Assembly: GCF_902499115.1 (NCBI RefSeq)
Contig: NZ_CABVPN010000035.1
Coordinates: forward strand, 1 to 64,000
Origin: Burkholderia diffusa
GTDB taxonomy: Bacteria > Pseudomonadota > Gammaproteobacteria > Burkholderiales > Burkholderiaceae
Direction of reading: 5' to 3'
Length of the DNA: 64,000 nucleotides
The notes under the pieces were generated by a model. It searched no databases. It saw nothing but the letters and a program-made list of their open reading frames with translations, and was not told the origin of the DNA. The position numbers and the translations under genes were made by a program. This document shows positions 25,928-34,757 of the stretch, one piece after another; the stretch's first letter is position 1; every line of letters starts with the position of its first letter.

Positions 25928-27319
25928 ATGACACCCGAACTCGCATTGTCCCGCTTGTGGCAACTTGCACGCGGCGAACCCGGCGCGCTGGCCCGCGCGG
26001 CCGTGACGGGGCAGGACCCCACGCTGCCGTCGACGTTCCACGTCGGCACGCTCGCCGCCGCGACGATCGCGGCAGCCGGGCTCGCGGCGGCCGAATGCCA
26101 CCGGCTGCGCACGGGCGTGGCGCAGCGCGTCGACGTGTCGATGCGCGACGCGCTCGTCGCATTTCGCAGCGAACGCTACCTGCGCGTGGACGACGGCCTG
26201 CCGCCCGAGCCGCGCCATCCGGTAACGGGTTTCTACGACACGCGCGACGGACGCTGGATCCAGCTGCATGCGAACTTTCCGCATCACCTGCACGGGATTC
26301 TCGACGTGCTCGGCTGCGGCCCGCAGCGTGACGACGTTGCGGCGGCGATCCGCACGTGGGACGGCGCGGCGCTGGATACCGCGCTGGCCGAGGCCGGCCT
26401 GTGCGCGGCATTGATCAGAACCCCTGACGAATGGGCGTCGCACGACCAGGCACGCGCGCTCGCGTCGCTGCCGTTGTTCGAGATCGAGCGGATCGGCGAC
26501 GCGCCCGTCGAGGCGATCGGCCGCGGCGAGCCCGACCAGCCGCTCGCGGGCGTGCGCGTGCTCGATCTCACGCGCATCATCGCGGGGCCGGTCGCGGGCC
26601 GCACGCTGGCATCGCACGGTGCACAGACGCTGCTCGTCAACGGTCCGCACCTGCCGAACATCGCATCGCTCGTGATCGACAACGGGTGCGGCAAGCGCTC
26701 GACGTGGATCGACCTGCGCGAGGCGGCCGGCGTTGCCACGCTGCGCGAGCTTGCACGCGACGCCGATGTATTCCTGCAGGCCTATCGCCCCGGCGCGCTC
26801 GCGGCGCGCGGGTTCTCGCCGCAGGCGCTGGCGGAATTGCGACCCGGCATCGTGTGCGTGTCGGTGTCCGCATACGGGCATGCGGGGCCGTGGTCGATGC
26901 GGCGCGGCTTTGACAGCCTCGTGCAGTCGGCGAGCGGTATCGCCTGGTGCGAGCAGCATGCCGCGCACGCGGACGGCCCGCGCCATCTGCCGTGCCAGGC
27001 GCTCGATCATGCGACCGGTTATCTCGCGGCGTTCGGCGCGATGATCGCGCTCGCGCGCCGTGCAACGGAAGGGGGGAGCTGGCACGTGCGGCTGTCGCTC
27101 GCGCAGACGGGACGCTGGCTGCAATCGTTCGGCACCGTGCCGGACGGCCTGCATGCGCCGGATTTCACGTTCGACGACGTGCGCGACCGGATCGACCGGA
27201 CCGCTTCGCCGTTCGGCATGATCGATGCCGTGCGTCCGGCCGAACGTCTGTCGACGACCCCGCCGCGATTCACGCGGCCGCCCGTGCCGCTCGGCACGGA
27301 CGAAGCGCGCTGGCAATGA
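25928..27319 (+). CDS. CaiB/BaiF family (family III) CoA transferase, apparently circularly permuted
   Basis: The 463-residue protein is clearly of family III CoA transferases, but the order of parts is unusual. Residues 40-180 resemble the middle and C-terminal part of normal members (AAATIAAAGLAAAECHRLRTG, QRVDVSMRDAL, HPVTGFYDTRDGRWIQLH). Residues 208-400 resemble the normal N-terminal part (GVRVLDLTRIIAGP, PGIVCVSVSAYGHAGPW, then ALDHATGYLAAFGAM with the likely catalytic Asp360). It should move CoA between carboxylic acids; substrates are unknown. The divergent citrate synthase-like gene suggests a shared carboxylate pathway. Confidence 0.85.
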   Translation: MTPELALSRLWQLARGEPGALARAAVTGQDPTLPSTFHVGTLAAATIAAAGLAAAECHRLRTGVAQRVDVSMRDALVAFRSERYLRVDDGLPPEPRHPVTGFYDTRDGRWIQLHANFPHHLHGILDVLGCGPQRDDVAAAIRTWDGAALDTALAEAGLCAALIRTPDEWASHDQARALASLPLFEIERIGDAPVEAIGRGEPDQPLAGVRVLDLTRIIAGPVAGRTLASHGAQTLLVNGPHLPNIASLVIDNGCGKRSTWIDLREAAGVATLRELARDADVFLQAYRPGALAARGFSPQALAELRPGIVCVSVSAYGHAGPWSMRRGFDSLVQSASGIAWCEQHAAHADGPRHLPCQALDHATGYLAAFGAMIALARRATEGGSWHVRLSLAQTGRWLQSFGTVPDGLHAPDFTFDDVRDRIDRTASPFGMIDAVRPAERLSTTPPRFTRPPVPLGTDEARWQ

Positions 27320-27340
27320 GCGCCGGCGGCACCGTGCGCA

Positions 27341-28117
27341 TTACTTGCGCAGCTCGACGACGAAGTCGTAGTAGTCGTTGCGGCAGTAGGTATCGGTGAG
27401 CTCGATCGCGCGCTGGTCGGCCGTATAGCCGATTCGCGTGATCAGCAGCAGCGCGTCGTGCGGCGCGATGCCCATCTGCTGCGCGATCTCGTCGGTCGCG
27501 TTGACCGCGCGGAAATGCTGCAGCGCGCGCACGATGGGCGTGCCGCGTGCTTCGAGATAGCTGTACAGCGAACCGCCGATCGCCTGCGGATCGGGAATCA
27601 GCGTGGCGGGGAACGTCGAGTTCTCGACGGCCATCACGATGCCGTCGGCGAGGCGCAGGCGTTTCAGCCGTGTAACCGATGCGGCCGGCGACAGGCCGAG
27701 CTGGATGACTTCGTCCCGGTTCGCCGGCTGAATCTCACGTTCGAGCCACTGCGAGCTCGGCTTGAAGCCACGGCGCTCGAGCATCTCGCTGAAGCTCGAC
27801 AGCCGCGACAGCGGATCCTCGTAGCGCGGCTGGATGAAGTTGCCGGCGCCTTGCGTGCGGCGGATCAAGCCCTGCTCGACGAGCAGCGCGATCGCCTTGC
27901 GCGCGGTGATGCGCGACACGCCGAGCGCTTCGGACAGCACGCGTTCGGACGGCAGCGCCTCGCCGGCCGCCCAGCGATTGTCGTGGATCGCGTCGCCGAG
28001 CTTGCGGGCGAGCTGCAGGTAGAGCGGCGTATCGTTCTCGGGGTCGGGGCGCAGGTCCTGCCAGCGGTCGTCCGTGGGTGCCTTCATGGAATGGGTATCG
28101 ATCAGATTGCCGGCCAT
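27341..28117 (-). CDS. GntR family transcriptional regulator (HutC/UTRA type)
   Basis: A 258-residue regulator with an N-terminal winged helix (about residues 30-85; LPSERVLSEALGVSRITARKAIALLVEQGLI) and a C-terminal UTRA ligand-binding domain (about 105-250; LRLADGIVMAVENSTFP, ending IELTDTYCRNDYYDFVVELRK). ATG 28087 is a shorter start option; neither start has a strong ribosome binding site. HutC-type regulators answer to small metabolites such as histidine or sugar-phosphate derivatives; the effector here is unknown. It converges on the CoA transferase gene and is divergent from the aldo/keto reductase. Confidence 0.88.
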   Translation of the reverse strand: MAGNLIDTHSMKAPTDDRWQDLRPDPENDTPLYLQLARKLGDAIHDNRWAAGEALPSERVLSEALGVSRITARKAIALLVEQGLIRRTQGAGNFIQPRYEDPLSRLSSFSEMLERRGFKPSSQWLEREIQPANRDEVIQLGLSPAASVTRLKRLRLADGIVMAVENSTFPATLIPDPQAIGGSLYSYLEARGTPIVRALQHFRAVNATDEIAQQMGIAPHDALLLITRIGYTADQRAIELTDTYCRNDYYDFVVELRK

Positions 28118-28255
28118 TCTAAGTCATCATGCGGCGCCGTTATATCCGGTTTTTGCCGTGCAGCAGGTGGACGCCGCGCCGATTGACTACACTGATGCGT
28201 CGTATTCGATGCTACGGCCGCGGGTGCGCGGCCACCAATCCGCAGCGAGGAGCGC

Positions 28256-29101
28256 ATGACAGACACGATCGCCACGGTCGTCCTGCCGGACGGCGAGACG
28301 ATTCCGAAGCTCGGCCTGGGCACTTGGGAAATGGGCGAGCGGCCCGCGCGTCGCGCGGACGAGATCGCCGCATTACGTGAGGCTATCGCGCTCGGGATGA
28401 CGCTGGTCGACACCGCCGAGATGTACGGAGACGGCGCGACCGAGGCGCTCGTCGGCGAGGCGCTGACCGGACTGCGCGACGGCGTGTTCCTTGTCAGCAA
28501 GGTGTATCCGCATCATGCGAGCAGGCGTGGCGTCGTCGCCGCGTGCGACGCGAGCCTCAAGCGTTTGCGTACCGACCGTCTCGACCTGTACCTGCTGCAC
28601 TGGCGTGGTTCGGTGCCGCTCGAGGAGACGGTCGAGGGATTCGAGGCGCTGCGGCGCGCGGGCAAGATCCGCCATTGGGGTGTCAGCAACTTCGACACGG
28701 CCGACATGGCGGAACTCGTCGACGAGGCGGGCGGCAGCGCGTGCGCGACCAACCAGATCCTCTACAACATCGCGCGGCGCGGCCCGGAATTCGACCTGCT
28801 GCCATGGCTCGCCAAGCACCGGATGCCGGCGATGGCCTACAGCCCGGTCGATCACGGGCGGCTGCCGAAGCGTTCGCCGCTCGACGAGATCGCGCGGCAA
28901 CGCGGTGTATCGGTGATGCGCGTCGCGCTTGCCTGGGTGCTCTCTCGGCCGGGTGTATTCGCGATCCCGAAGGCGTCGCGGATCGAACACGTCCGCGACA
29001 ATCGCGCGGCGCTCGATCTCGAGTTGAGCGATGACGAGCGCGCGCAACTCGACGGCTACTTCCGTCCGCCGCGCAGCAAGCGCGCGCTCGAAATGCTCTG
29101 A
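28256..29101 (+). CDS. aldo/keto reductase
   Basis: The 281-residue protein has the AKR barrel signature: LGLGTWEMGE at the N-terminus, VDTAEMYGDGATEALVGEAL with the catalytic Asp/Tyr, LYLLHWRGSVPLEET with the catalytic His, GVSNFDTADM, and VFAIPKASRIEHVRDN for NADP binding. It should reduce aldehydes or ketones with NADPH; the substrate is unknown. AGGAG lies just upstream of the ATG. It starts 138 bp from the divergent GntR gene, which may control it. Confidence 0.9.
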   Translation: MTDTIATVVLPDGETIPKLGLGTWEMGERPARRADEIAALREAIALGMTLVDTAEMYGDGATEALVGEALTGLRDGVFLVSKVYPHHASRRGVVAACDASLKRLRTDRLDLYLLHWRGSVPLEETVEGFEALRRAGKIRHWGVSNFDTADMAELVDEAGGSACATNQILYNIARRGPEFDLLPWLAKHRMPAMAYSPVDHGRLPKRSPLDEIARQRGVSVMRVALAWVLSRPGVFAIPKASRIEHVRDNRAALDLELSDDERAQLDGYFRPPRSKRALEML

Positions 29102-29127
29102 CCTTGCCGGGTCAGGCGATGCATCGG

Positions 29128-30273
29128 TCAGTGACCATGGCCACCGGCCGATCCACCGTTGCCGCCATTGCCGTTTCCGTTGCCGACACCGTTGGCACCG
29201 CCGTTGCCGGCGCCACCACTCCCGTTGCCATTGCCGTTGCCGCCGCCATTGCCGTGGCCACCGTTGCCGCCGTTGCCACCGCTGCCGCCGCTGCCGCCGC
29301 TGCCACCGCTGCCACCGCTGCCACCGTTGCCGCCGTTGCCACCGTTGCCACCGCTGCCACCGCTGCCACCGCTGCCACCGCCGTTGCCGCCGTTGCCGCC
29401 GTTGCCGCCGCCGCCGTTACCGCTGCCATTGCCACCGCCATTGCCACCGCCGTTACCGTGACCGCCGTTGCCGCCGCCGTTGCCGCCGCCGTTGCCGCCG
29501 CCGTTGCCGTGACCGCCGTTACCGCCGTTACCGCCGTTACCGCCGCCGTTACCGTGACCGCCGTTGCCGCCGCCGTTGCCGCCGCCATTGCCACCGCCGC
29601 CGTGGCCACCATTACCACCCGAGGTACCGCCACCTGAGGTGCCGCCTCCTGAGGTACCGCCACCCGAGGTACCGCCACCCGAGGTACCGCCACCCGAGGT
29701 ACCGCCACCCGAGGTACCGCCACCCGAGGTGCCGCCACCCGAGGTACCGCCACCCGAGGTACCGCCACCCGAGGTACCGCCACCCGAGGTACCGCCTCCT
29801 GAGGTGCCGCCACCCGAGGTACCGCCACCCGAGGTACCGCCACCCGAAGTACCACCACCTTTACCCTCGTTGCCTGATGCACCGCCGCTACGACCTGTTC
29901 CGCTCGTACCACCGGATGTCGCCCCGGTCGATCCACCGACGCCAGCAGGCCCGACGGTGCCGCTTCCACCGCTTCCACCATTACCGCTGCTACCTGGGCT
30001 GCTACCGCCAGAGGTGCTTCCGGCGCCGCTGCCCACAGCGCCTCGGCCGGCATATATGTGGACCGCGCAAGCAGCCGGACTGGCGGCACAGGACGCCGTG
30101 TCGTCGGCGAGCATCATGACGGGGTCTGCGCTGGCGGTCGGGTCGGACGCGACGCCGGGCATCGAATCCTGGGCAATCGCGTAAGAACAGCAGCATGCAA
30201 ACGCGGCCGCGGCCAGCAGGGTCGTGCGATAGCACCATCCCGCCGTACGGGACAGTTGATTCGTTCTGCTCAT
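29128..30273 (-). CDS. secreted glycine-rich repeat protein
   Basis: The 381-residue protein begins with a signal peptide (hydrophobic LLAAAAFACCCSYA, likely cleavage after AIA before QDS). A short unique part (about residues 35-75, with two Cys in CAASPAAC) is followed by Gly/Ser-rich sequence, then 15 consecutive T-S-G-G-G pentapeptides plus one T-S-G-G-N, then about 150 residues made of G-G-N, G-G-S and G-G-H triplets, ending in GGHGH. I recognise no family. It may be a cell-surface or matrix protein; the His/Asn/Gly tail could bind metal. Start 30273 follows GGGGAGATCAATA. Repeat number probably varies between strains. Confidence 0.75.
   Translation of the reverse strand: MSRTNQLSRTAGWCYRTTLLAAAAFACCCSYAIAQDSMPGVASDPTASADPVMMLADDTASCAASPAACAVHIYAGRGAVGSGAGSTSGGSSPGSSGNGGSGGSGTVGPAGVGGSTGATSGGTSGTGRSGGASGNEGKGGGTSGGGTSGGGTSGGGTSGGGTSGGGTSGGGTSGGGTSGGGTSGGGTSGGGTSGGGTSGGGTSGGGTSGGGTSGGGTSGGNGGHGGGGNGGGNGGGNGGHGNGGGNGGNGGNGGHGNGGGNGGGNGGGNGGHGNGGGNGGGNGSGNGGGGNGGNGGNGGGSGGSGGSGGNGGNGGNGGSGGSGGSGGSGGSGGNGGNGGHGNGGGNGNGNGSGGAGNGGANGVGNGNGNGGNGGSAGGHGH
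29152..29610. repeat. low-complexity GCC/GTT/CCG triplet-type repeat tract
   Basis: About 460 bp built from permutations of CCGTTGCCG, CCGCTGCCA and CCATTGCCG in the 3' part of the Gly-rich protein gene. It encodes runs of G-G-N, G-G-S and G-G-H. Its purine/pyrimidine bias makes all frames on the plus strand open, which creates spurious ORFs. Confidence 0.85.
29611..29850. repeat. 15-bp tandem repeat, 16 units
   Basis: The unit ACCGCCACCCGAGGT is repeated from 29626 to 29850 (15 units, a few with single third-position changes) and preceded by one variant unit at 29611-29625. Being a multiple of three it keeps the reading frame (T-S-G-G-G on the minus strand), so unit loss or gain would change protein length without frameshift. 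Confidence 0.95.
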
Positions 30274-30563
30274 TATTGATCTCCCCGATGCGCGCGATGC
30301 CTCGTCACGCGCGACCATCAACGTGTGATGCAGGGGACCAGCAACGATGCATTGTCGTATCGGCGGCCGATGCGTGTCGGACCGGCGTCAGAAGCCAGCC
30401 GGGAACACGAATCGGCACGCGGGCCCGCCGTGCGAATCCCTAACTGCGAGATTCGTGCCACCGACCGGCCGTGCCCGTGGCGCAAGGCGCGCACGTATCG
30501 CGCGACAGCGTGTGATACGCCGTCGTGAGCGTTTTGTTTCCGAAATGAAACGTCTGACTACGT

Positions 30564-31574
30564 CTATCGCGCCGTCGTGTCGGCAGCACGCGGCCAGCGA
30601 TGGCAAAGGATCGACGCGATCCAGGCGACGAGAAACAGCGCGACGATGCCGTAACCGATCGCGCCGAAGCGCGCGCCAAGTGCGTCGAGCGCCTCGCGGA
30701 CCGGGCCCGTCAGCGACAGCTTGTCGGCGAGCAGGCCTGCGGCCTCGATCCCGCCGACCGCCAGTGCGACGGCCGCCGAGAGCAGCGTGATGCTCGCGTT
30801 ATAGAGCAGCTTGCGCCGCGGGTCGTCCATCGCCCAGCCGTACGCATGAATCATCAGCACGTTATCGGTAGAGTCGATCAGCGTCATGCCGGCCGCGAAC
30901 AGCGCAGGAAACAGCATGACCGAATGGATCGGTAGCGCGTGGCTTGCCTGCGCGGCAGCGATCGCGAGCAACGCGATTTCTGTTGCAGTATCGAAACCCA
31001 GGCCGAACAGCACGCCGACCGGATACATGTGCCAGCTTTTCGACACGAACCGGAACAGCGGGCGCAGCAGCCGCGACACGAGGCCGCCCGCGCGATGCGC
31101 GTGCGCGGCACCGTGAGCCGCGTCCGGCGCGCCGCGATAGCGCCGCCACACGTCGCGCAGGATCACGAGGTTCATGCACGCGAGCACGAGCAGGAAGGTT
31201 GCTGATACCGCCGTGCCGATCGTGCCTCCGATTTCGCGGAATGCGTCGAAGCGGTCGCGCAGCGCGAACGCGCTCAGCGCGATGCCGAGCGTCGCGACGA
31301 CCACGATCGTCGAGTGGCCGAGCGAGAAGAACAGGCCGACCGTCACCGGACGCTGGCCGTCCTGCATCAGCTTGCGCGTCGCGACGTCGATCGCGGCGAT
31401 GTGATCGGCGTCGACCGCATGACGCAGCCCGAGCCCGTACGCGATCGCCGCGGTGCCGAGCAGCAGCGGACGGTCGTGCAGCACCGCGAGCGCCCACAGC
31501 CAGACGGCGACGTTCGCGGCGATCAGGCCGGCATACAGCATCAACAGGCGGCGCAGGGCAGGGGTGGGCGGCAT
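30564..31574 (-). CDS. HoxN/HupN/NixA family nickel/cobalt transporter
   Basis: NiCoT permeases import Ni2+ and/or Co2+ with high affinity across the inner membrane. The 336-residue protein has about eight helices and the signature RHAVDADHI (His52, Asp57, His58) in helix II, then FFSLGHSTIVVV and LFGLGFDTATEI and LFPALFAAGMTLIDSTDNVLM, all family motifs. A His-rich loop (HGAAHAHRAGG) lies between helices. Length is normal. No urease or hydrogenase genes are in the window, and I see no cobalamin riboswitch upstream, so Ni versus Co cannot be decided. Confidence 0.92.
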   Translation of the reverse strand: MPPTPALRRLLMLYAGLIAANVAVWLWALAVLHDRPLLLGTAAIAYGLGLRHAVDADHIAAIDVATRKLMQDGQRPVTVGLFFSLGHSTIVVVATLGIALSAFALRDRFDAFREIGGTIGTAVSATFLLVLACMNLVILRDVWRRYRGAPDAAHGAAHAHRAGGLVSRLLRPLFRFVSKSWHMYPVGVLFGLGFDTATEIALLAIAAAQASHALPIHSVMLFPALFAAGMTLIDSTDNVLMIHAYGWAMDDPRRKLLYNASITLLSAAVALAVGGIEAAGLLADKLSLTGPVREALDALGARFGAIGYGIVALFLVAWIASILCHRWPRAADTTAR

Positions 31575-31692
31575 CGGGGTGGTTCCATCGGACGAATCGC
31601 GATGTATTGTGGCATGCGCAAAAATGGCCTGGCGTGCCGATCAAAAGCGGCGTCGGGGCGTCGGCCATCCGCCGTGCTGCGCTGGACGGATG

Positions 31693-31722
31693 AAAAAAAG
31701 CCCGTCCGGAACCGGACGGGCC
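31693..31722 (-). terminator. terminator of fusA
   Basis: CCCGTCCGG and CCGGACGGG pair around a two-base centre, followed on the minus strand by a run of seven T. Confidence 0.85.
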
Positions 31723-31757
31723 TGAGGTCTGCGCGCAGCTGGGCGCGCACCCCGCGC

Positions 31758-33869
31758 TTACTTCACTTTCGCGTTGATCACGCCTTCCGACACGTTCGCC
31801 GGCGTTTCAGCGTAATGCTTGAACTCCATCGTGTACGTCGCACGACCTTGCGTCGCCGAGCGCAGCGACGTCGAATAGCCGAACATCTCGGCGAGCGGCA
31901 CTTCGGCGCGCACCAGCTTGCCGCCGCCGCCCGCGATGTCCTCCATCCCCTGCACGATGCCGCGCCGGCTCGACAGGTCGCCCATCACGTTGCCCATGAA
32001 ATCCTCCGGCGTCTCGACCTCGACCGCCATCATCGGCTCGAGCAGCACCGGCTTCGCGCGACGCATCGCTTCCTTGAACGCCATCGAGCCGGCCATCCGG
32101 AACGCGTTTTCGTTCGAGTCGACGTCGTGGTACGAGCCGAACGTCAGGTGCACCTTCACGTCGACGACCGGGTAGCCCGCGAGCACGCCGCTCTTGAGCG
32201 TTTCGGTGATGCCCTTGTCGACGGCCGGGATGAATTCGCGCGGAATCACGCCGCCCTTGATCTCGTCGAGGAACTCGTAGCCCTTGCCGGGGTTCGGCTC
32301 CAGCGTGATCACCGCATGCCCGTACTGGCCGCGCCCGCCCGACTGCTTGACGAACTTGCCTTCGACATCGGAGGCCGTCGTGCGCACCGTTTCGCGATAC
32401 GCGACCTGCGGCTTGCCGACCGTGGCCTCGACGCCGAACTCGCGCTTCATCCGGTCGACCAGGATTTCGAGGTGCAGCTCGCCCATCCCCGAGATGATCG
32501 TCTGACCGGATTCCTCGTCGGTCTGCACGCGGAACGACGGATCTTCCTGCGCGAGACGGTTCAGCGCGAGGCCCATCTTTTCCTGGTCGGCCTTCGTCTT
32601 CGGCTCGACGGCCTGCGAGATCACCGGCTCCGGGAATTCCATCTTCTCGAGGATGATCGGCTTGGCCGGATCGCACAGCGTGTCGCCCGTCGTCGCTTCC
32701 TTCAGGCCGACCGCCGCCGCGATGTCGCCCGCGCGCACTTCCTTGATTTCCTTGCGCTCGTTCGCGTGCATCTGCAGGATCCGGCCGAGCCGCTCCTTCT
32801 TGTCCTTCGTCGCGTTCAGCACCGTGTCGCCCGATTCGACGACGCCCGAATACACACGGAAGAAGATCAACTGGCCGACGAACGGGTCGGTCATGATCTT
32901 GAACGCGAGCGACGAGAACGGCTCGTCGTCGCTCGGGTGACGTTCCGCCGGCTTTTCGGGATCGTGGAAGTCGTGACCGAGGATCGCGGGCACGTCGACC
33001 GGCGACGGCAGGTAGTCGATCACCGCGTCGAGCATCGCCTGCACGCCCTTGTTCTTGAACGCGCTGCCGCACAGCATCGGCACGATCTCGTTCGCGATCG
33101 TGCGCTGGCGCAGCGCGGCCTTGATCTCGTCCTCGGTCAGCGATTCATGGTCGTGCAGGTACTTCTCGAGCAGTTCCTCGCTGGCTTCCGCGGCGGCTTC
33201 GACCATCTTCTCGCGCCATTCGTGCGCGAGCTCGACGAGATTCGCCGGGATCTCCTCGTACGTGAACTTCACGCCCTGGCTTTCGTCGTCCCATACGATC
33301 GCCTTCATCTTCACGAGATCGACGACACCCTGGAAATGATCTTCCGCACCGATCGGAATCTGGATCGGCACGGCGACGCCCTTCAGGCGCTCGCCGATCT
33401 GGCGCTGCACGCGGAAGAAGTCCGCGCCGACGCGGTCCATCTTGTTGACGAACGCGATGCGCGGCACCTTGTACTTGTTCGCCTGGCGCCACACGGTTTC
33501 GGATTGCGGCTGCACGCCGCCAACCGAGTCGTAGACCATGCACGCACCGTCGAGCACGCGCATCGAGCGCTCGACCTCGATCGTGAAGTCGACGTGCCCG
33601 GGGGTGTCGATGATGTTGATCCGGTGTTCAGGATAGTTGCCGGCCATGCCCTTCCAGAAGGCCGTGGTCGCGGCCGACGTGATCGTGATGCCGCGTTCCT
33701 GCTCCTGCTCCATCCAGTCCATCGTGGCCGCGCCGTCGTGCACTTCACCGATCTTGTGGCTCACGCCGGTGTAAAACAGGATGCGCTCGGTCGTCGTGGT
33801 CTTGCCGGCATCGATGTGAGCGCTGATCCCGATATTGCGATAGCGCTCGATGGGGGTTTTGCGGGGCAC
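31758..33869 (-). CDS. fusA: elongation factor G (stand-alone copy)
   Basis: EF-G is the GTPase that drives ribosomal translocation. The 703-residue protein is complete: G1 AHIDAGKTTTTERILFYTG, G2/switch region RGITITSAATTAF, G3 DTPGHVDF, G4 NKMD, and the later domains with SGMGELHLEI and GRGQYGHAVI. The start is GTG 33869, with AGGAGG five nt upstream; the frame is open to 34010. The gene is not in a str operon: neither rpsL, rpsG nor tuf flanks it. Burkholderia usually carry two fusA genes, so this is probably the second one; which copy is dominant cannot be told from sequence. Confidence 0.93.
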   Translation of the reverse strand: MPRKTPIERYRNIGISAHIDAGKTTTTERILFYTGVSHKIGEVHDGAATMDWMEQEQERGITITSAATTAFWKGMAGNYPEHRINIIDTPGHVDFTIEVERSMRVLDGACMVYDSVGGVQPQSETVWRQANKYKVPRIAFVNKMDRVGADFFRVQRQIGERLKGVAVPIQIPIGAEDHFQGVVDLVKMKAIVWDDESQGVKFTYEEIPANLVELAHEWREKMVEAAAEASEELLEKYLHDHESLTEDEIKAALRQRTIANEIVPMLCGSAFKNKGVQAMLDAVIDYLPSPVDVPAILGHDFHDPEKPAERHPSDDEPFSSLAFKIMTDPFVGQLIFFRVYSGVVESGDTVLNATKDKKERLGRILQMHANERKEIKEVRAGDIAAAVGLKEATTGDTLCDPAKPIILEKMEFPEPVISQAVEPKTKADQEKMGLALNRLAQEDPSFRVQTDEESGQTIISGMGELHLEILVDRMKREFGVEATVGKPQVAYRETVRTTASDVEGKFVKQSGGRGQYGHAVITLEPNPGKGYEFLDEIKGGVIPREFIPAVDKGITETLKSGVLAGYPVVDVKVHLTFGSYHDVDSNENAFRMAGSMAFKEAMRRAKPVLLEPMMAVEVETPEDFMGNVMGDLSSRRGIVQGMEDIAGGGGKLVRAEVPLAEMFGYSTSLRSATQGRATYTMEFKHYAETPANVSEGVINAKVK

Positions 33870-34020
33870 GTGAACCTCCTGGTGGTTCGGATCGTAAGCG
33901 GGCCGGCTGCACCGGCCCGGGCTGAAACAAGCGAGATTTAAAGCATAGCGCTTGTCCGAGGCTTTTGCAGATGCGGGCAGCGTTGGCCGAATCAAGGCGC
34001 GCGTCGCCATCGGCCGGCGA

Positions 34021-34062
34021 AAAAAAACCGGCGCCCAACAACGAATGATGGGCGGCCGGCTT
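34021..34062 (-). terminator. terminator of the DUF192 gene
   Basis: On the minus strand CCGGCCGCCCA and TGGGCGCCGG pair with a single bulge and are followed by a run of seven T. Confidence 0.7.
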
Positions 34063-34096
34063 CGGTCGACGTGCGGCGGCGCCGCGGCAACGGCCG

Positions 34097-34597
34097 TTAC
34101 TGGGCCTTGGGCAGGCCTTCGAGCTTCATGCCCGGCTTGATGCCCTTCGCCGCGAACCAGCCCTTGCTCATTTCGAGCGCGTAGACGCCGTTGTTGCGCG
34201 GGCAGTGGTTGTCGGTCGTCTCGGCCTTCATCTCGTCGATGTCGGTGATCGTGCCGTCCGCGCGGATGAACGCGATCGACAGCGGGATCAGCGTGTTCTT
34301 CATCCAGAAGCAGTGCACGGCGTTCTCGTTGAACACGAACAGCATGCCTTCGTTCGGTGCGAGCTGCGACCGGTACATCAGCCCCTGTTCGCGGTCGGCG
34401 TCGTTCGCGGCGACGGCCGCGTCGATCACGTACATGCCGGCGCGCAGCTTCGCGCGCGGGAACTCGCTCGGCTGCTTGGCGCCGGGCGGCATCTGCGCGT
34501 GGGCGGTCTGCATGCCGAGCGCGAGGACGGCGAGCGCGGCGGGAAACACGGCGGCGCGCGCAAGGCGGCCGAGCGACGAGCGCAGGGAGAATCGCAC
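34097..34597 (-). CDS. DUF192 family secreted protein
   Basis: The 166-residue protein has an N-terminal signal peptide (AAVFPAALAVLALGMQTAHAQ) and a DUF192 domain: REQGLMYRSQLAPNEGMLFVF, HCFWMKNTLIPLSIAFI, ALEMSKGWFAAKGIKPG. Function is unknown; members are small periplasmic or extracellular beta proteins. The start is GTG 34597, with TAGGAG upstream; the frame is open to 34657 but without a binding site. It lies between fusA and the small His/Lys-rich gene on the same strand, separated from both by terminators. Confidence 0.87.
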   Translation of the reverse strand: MRFSLRSSLGRLARAAVFPAALAVLALGMQTAHAQMPPGAKQPSEFPRAKLRAGMYVIDAAVAANDADREQGLMYRSQLAPNEGMLFVFNENAVHCFWMKNTLIPLSIAFIRADGTITDIDEMKAETTDNHCPRNNGVYALEMSKGWFAAKGIKPGMKLEGLPKAQ

Positions 34598-34656
34598 AGC
34601 AGGGCTCCTATCGGGAAAACGAGACCCGCATGGTACGCGAAGCGCGCCGGCGGGCA

Positions 34657-34698
34657 CAAAAAAGAAAAAGGCAGATCGCCTCGCGGTGATCTGCCTTT
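34657..34698 (-). terminator. terminator of the small Ala/His/Lys-rich gene
   Basis: AAAGGCAGATC and GATCTGCCTTT form an 11-bp stem extended by GCC/GGT pairs around TCGC; the minus-strand 3' side runs into a T-rich tract. Confidence 0.8.
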
Positions 34699-34757
34699 CA
34701 ACGCCGTAAGAACGGCAAGACTGCGTGTTCTTGACTGCGTTATTACAGCTTGCTTAC

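Noticed and set aside
29611..29850. CRISPR-like array in the 15-bp repeats
   Set aside because: No spacers; units are contiguous and in a coding frame.
29031..30119. Long plus-strand ORFs (Cys/His/Arg-rich, Ala/Val-rich and Pro-rich) opposite the Gly-rich protein gene
   Set aside because: Low-complexity triplet repeats keep every frame open. Only the minus-strand frame has a signal peptide and a sensible start.
31575..31690. Cobalamin riboswitch upstream of the nickel/cobalt transporter gene
   Set aside because: No B12-box-like sequence and too little space for the structure.
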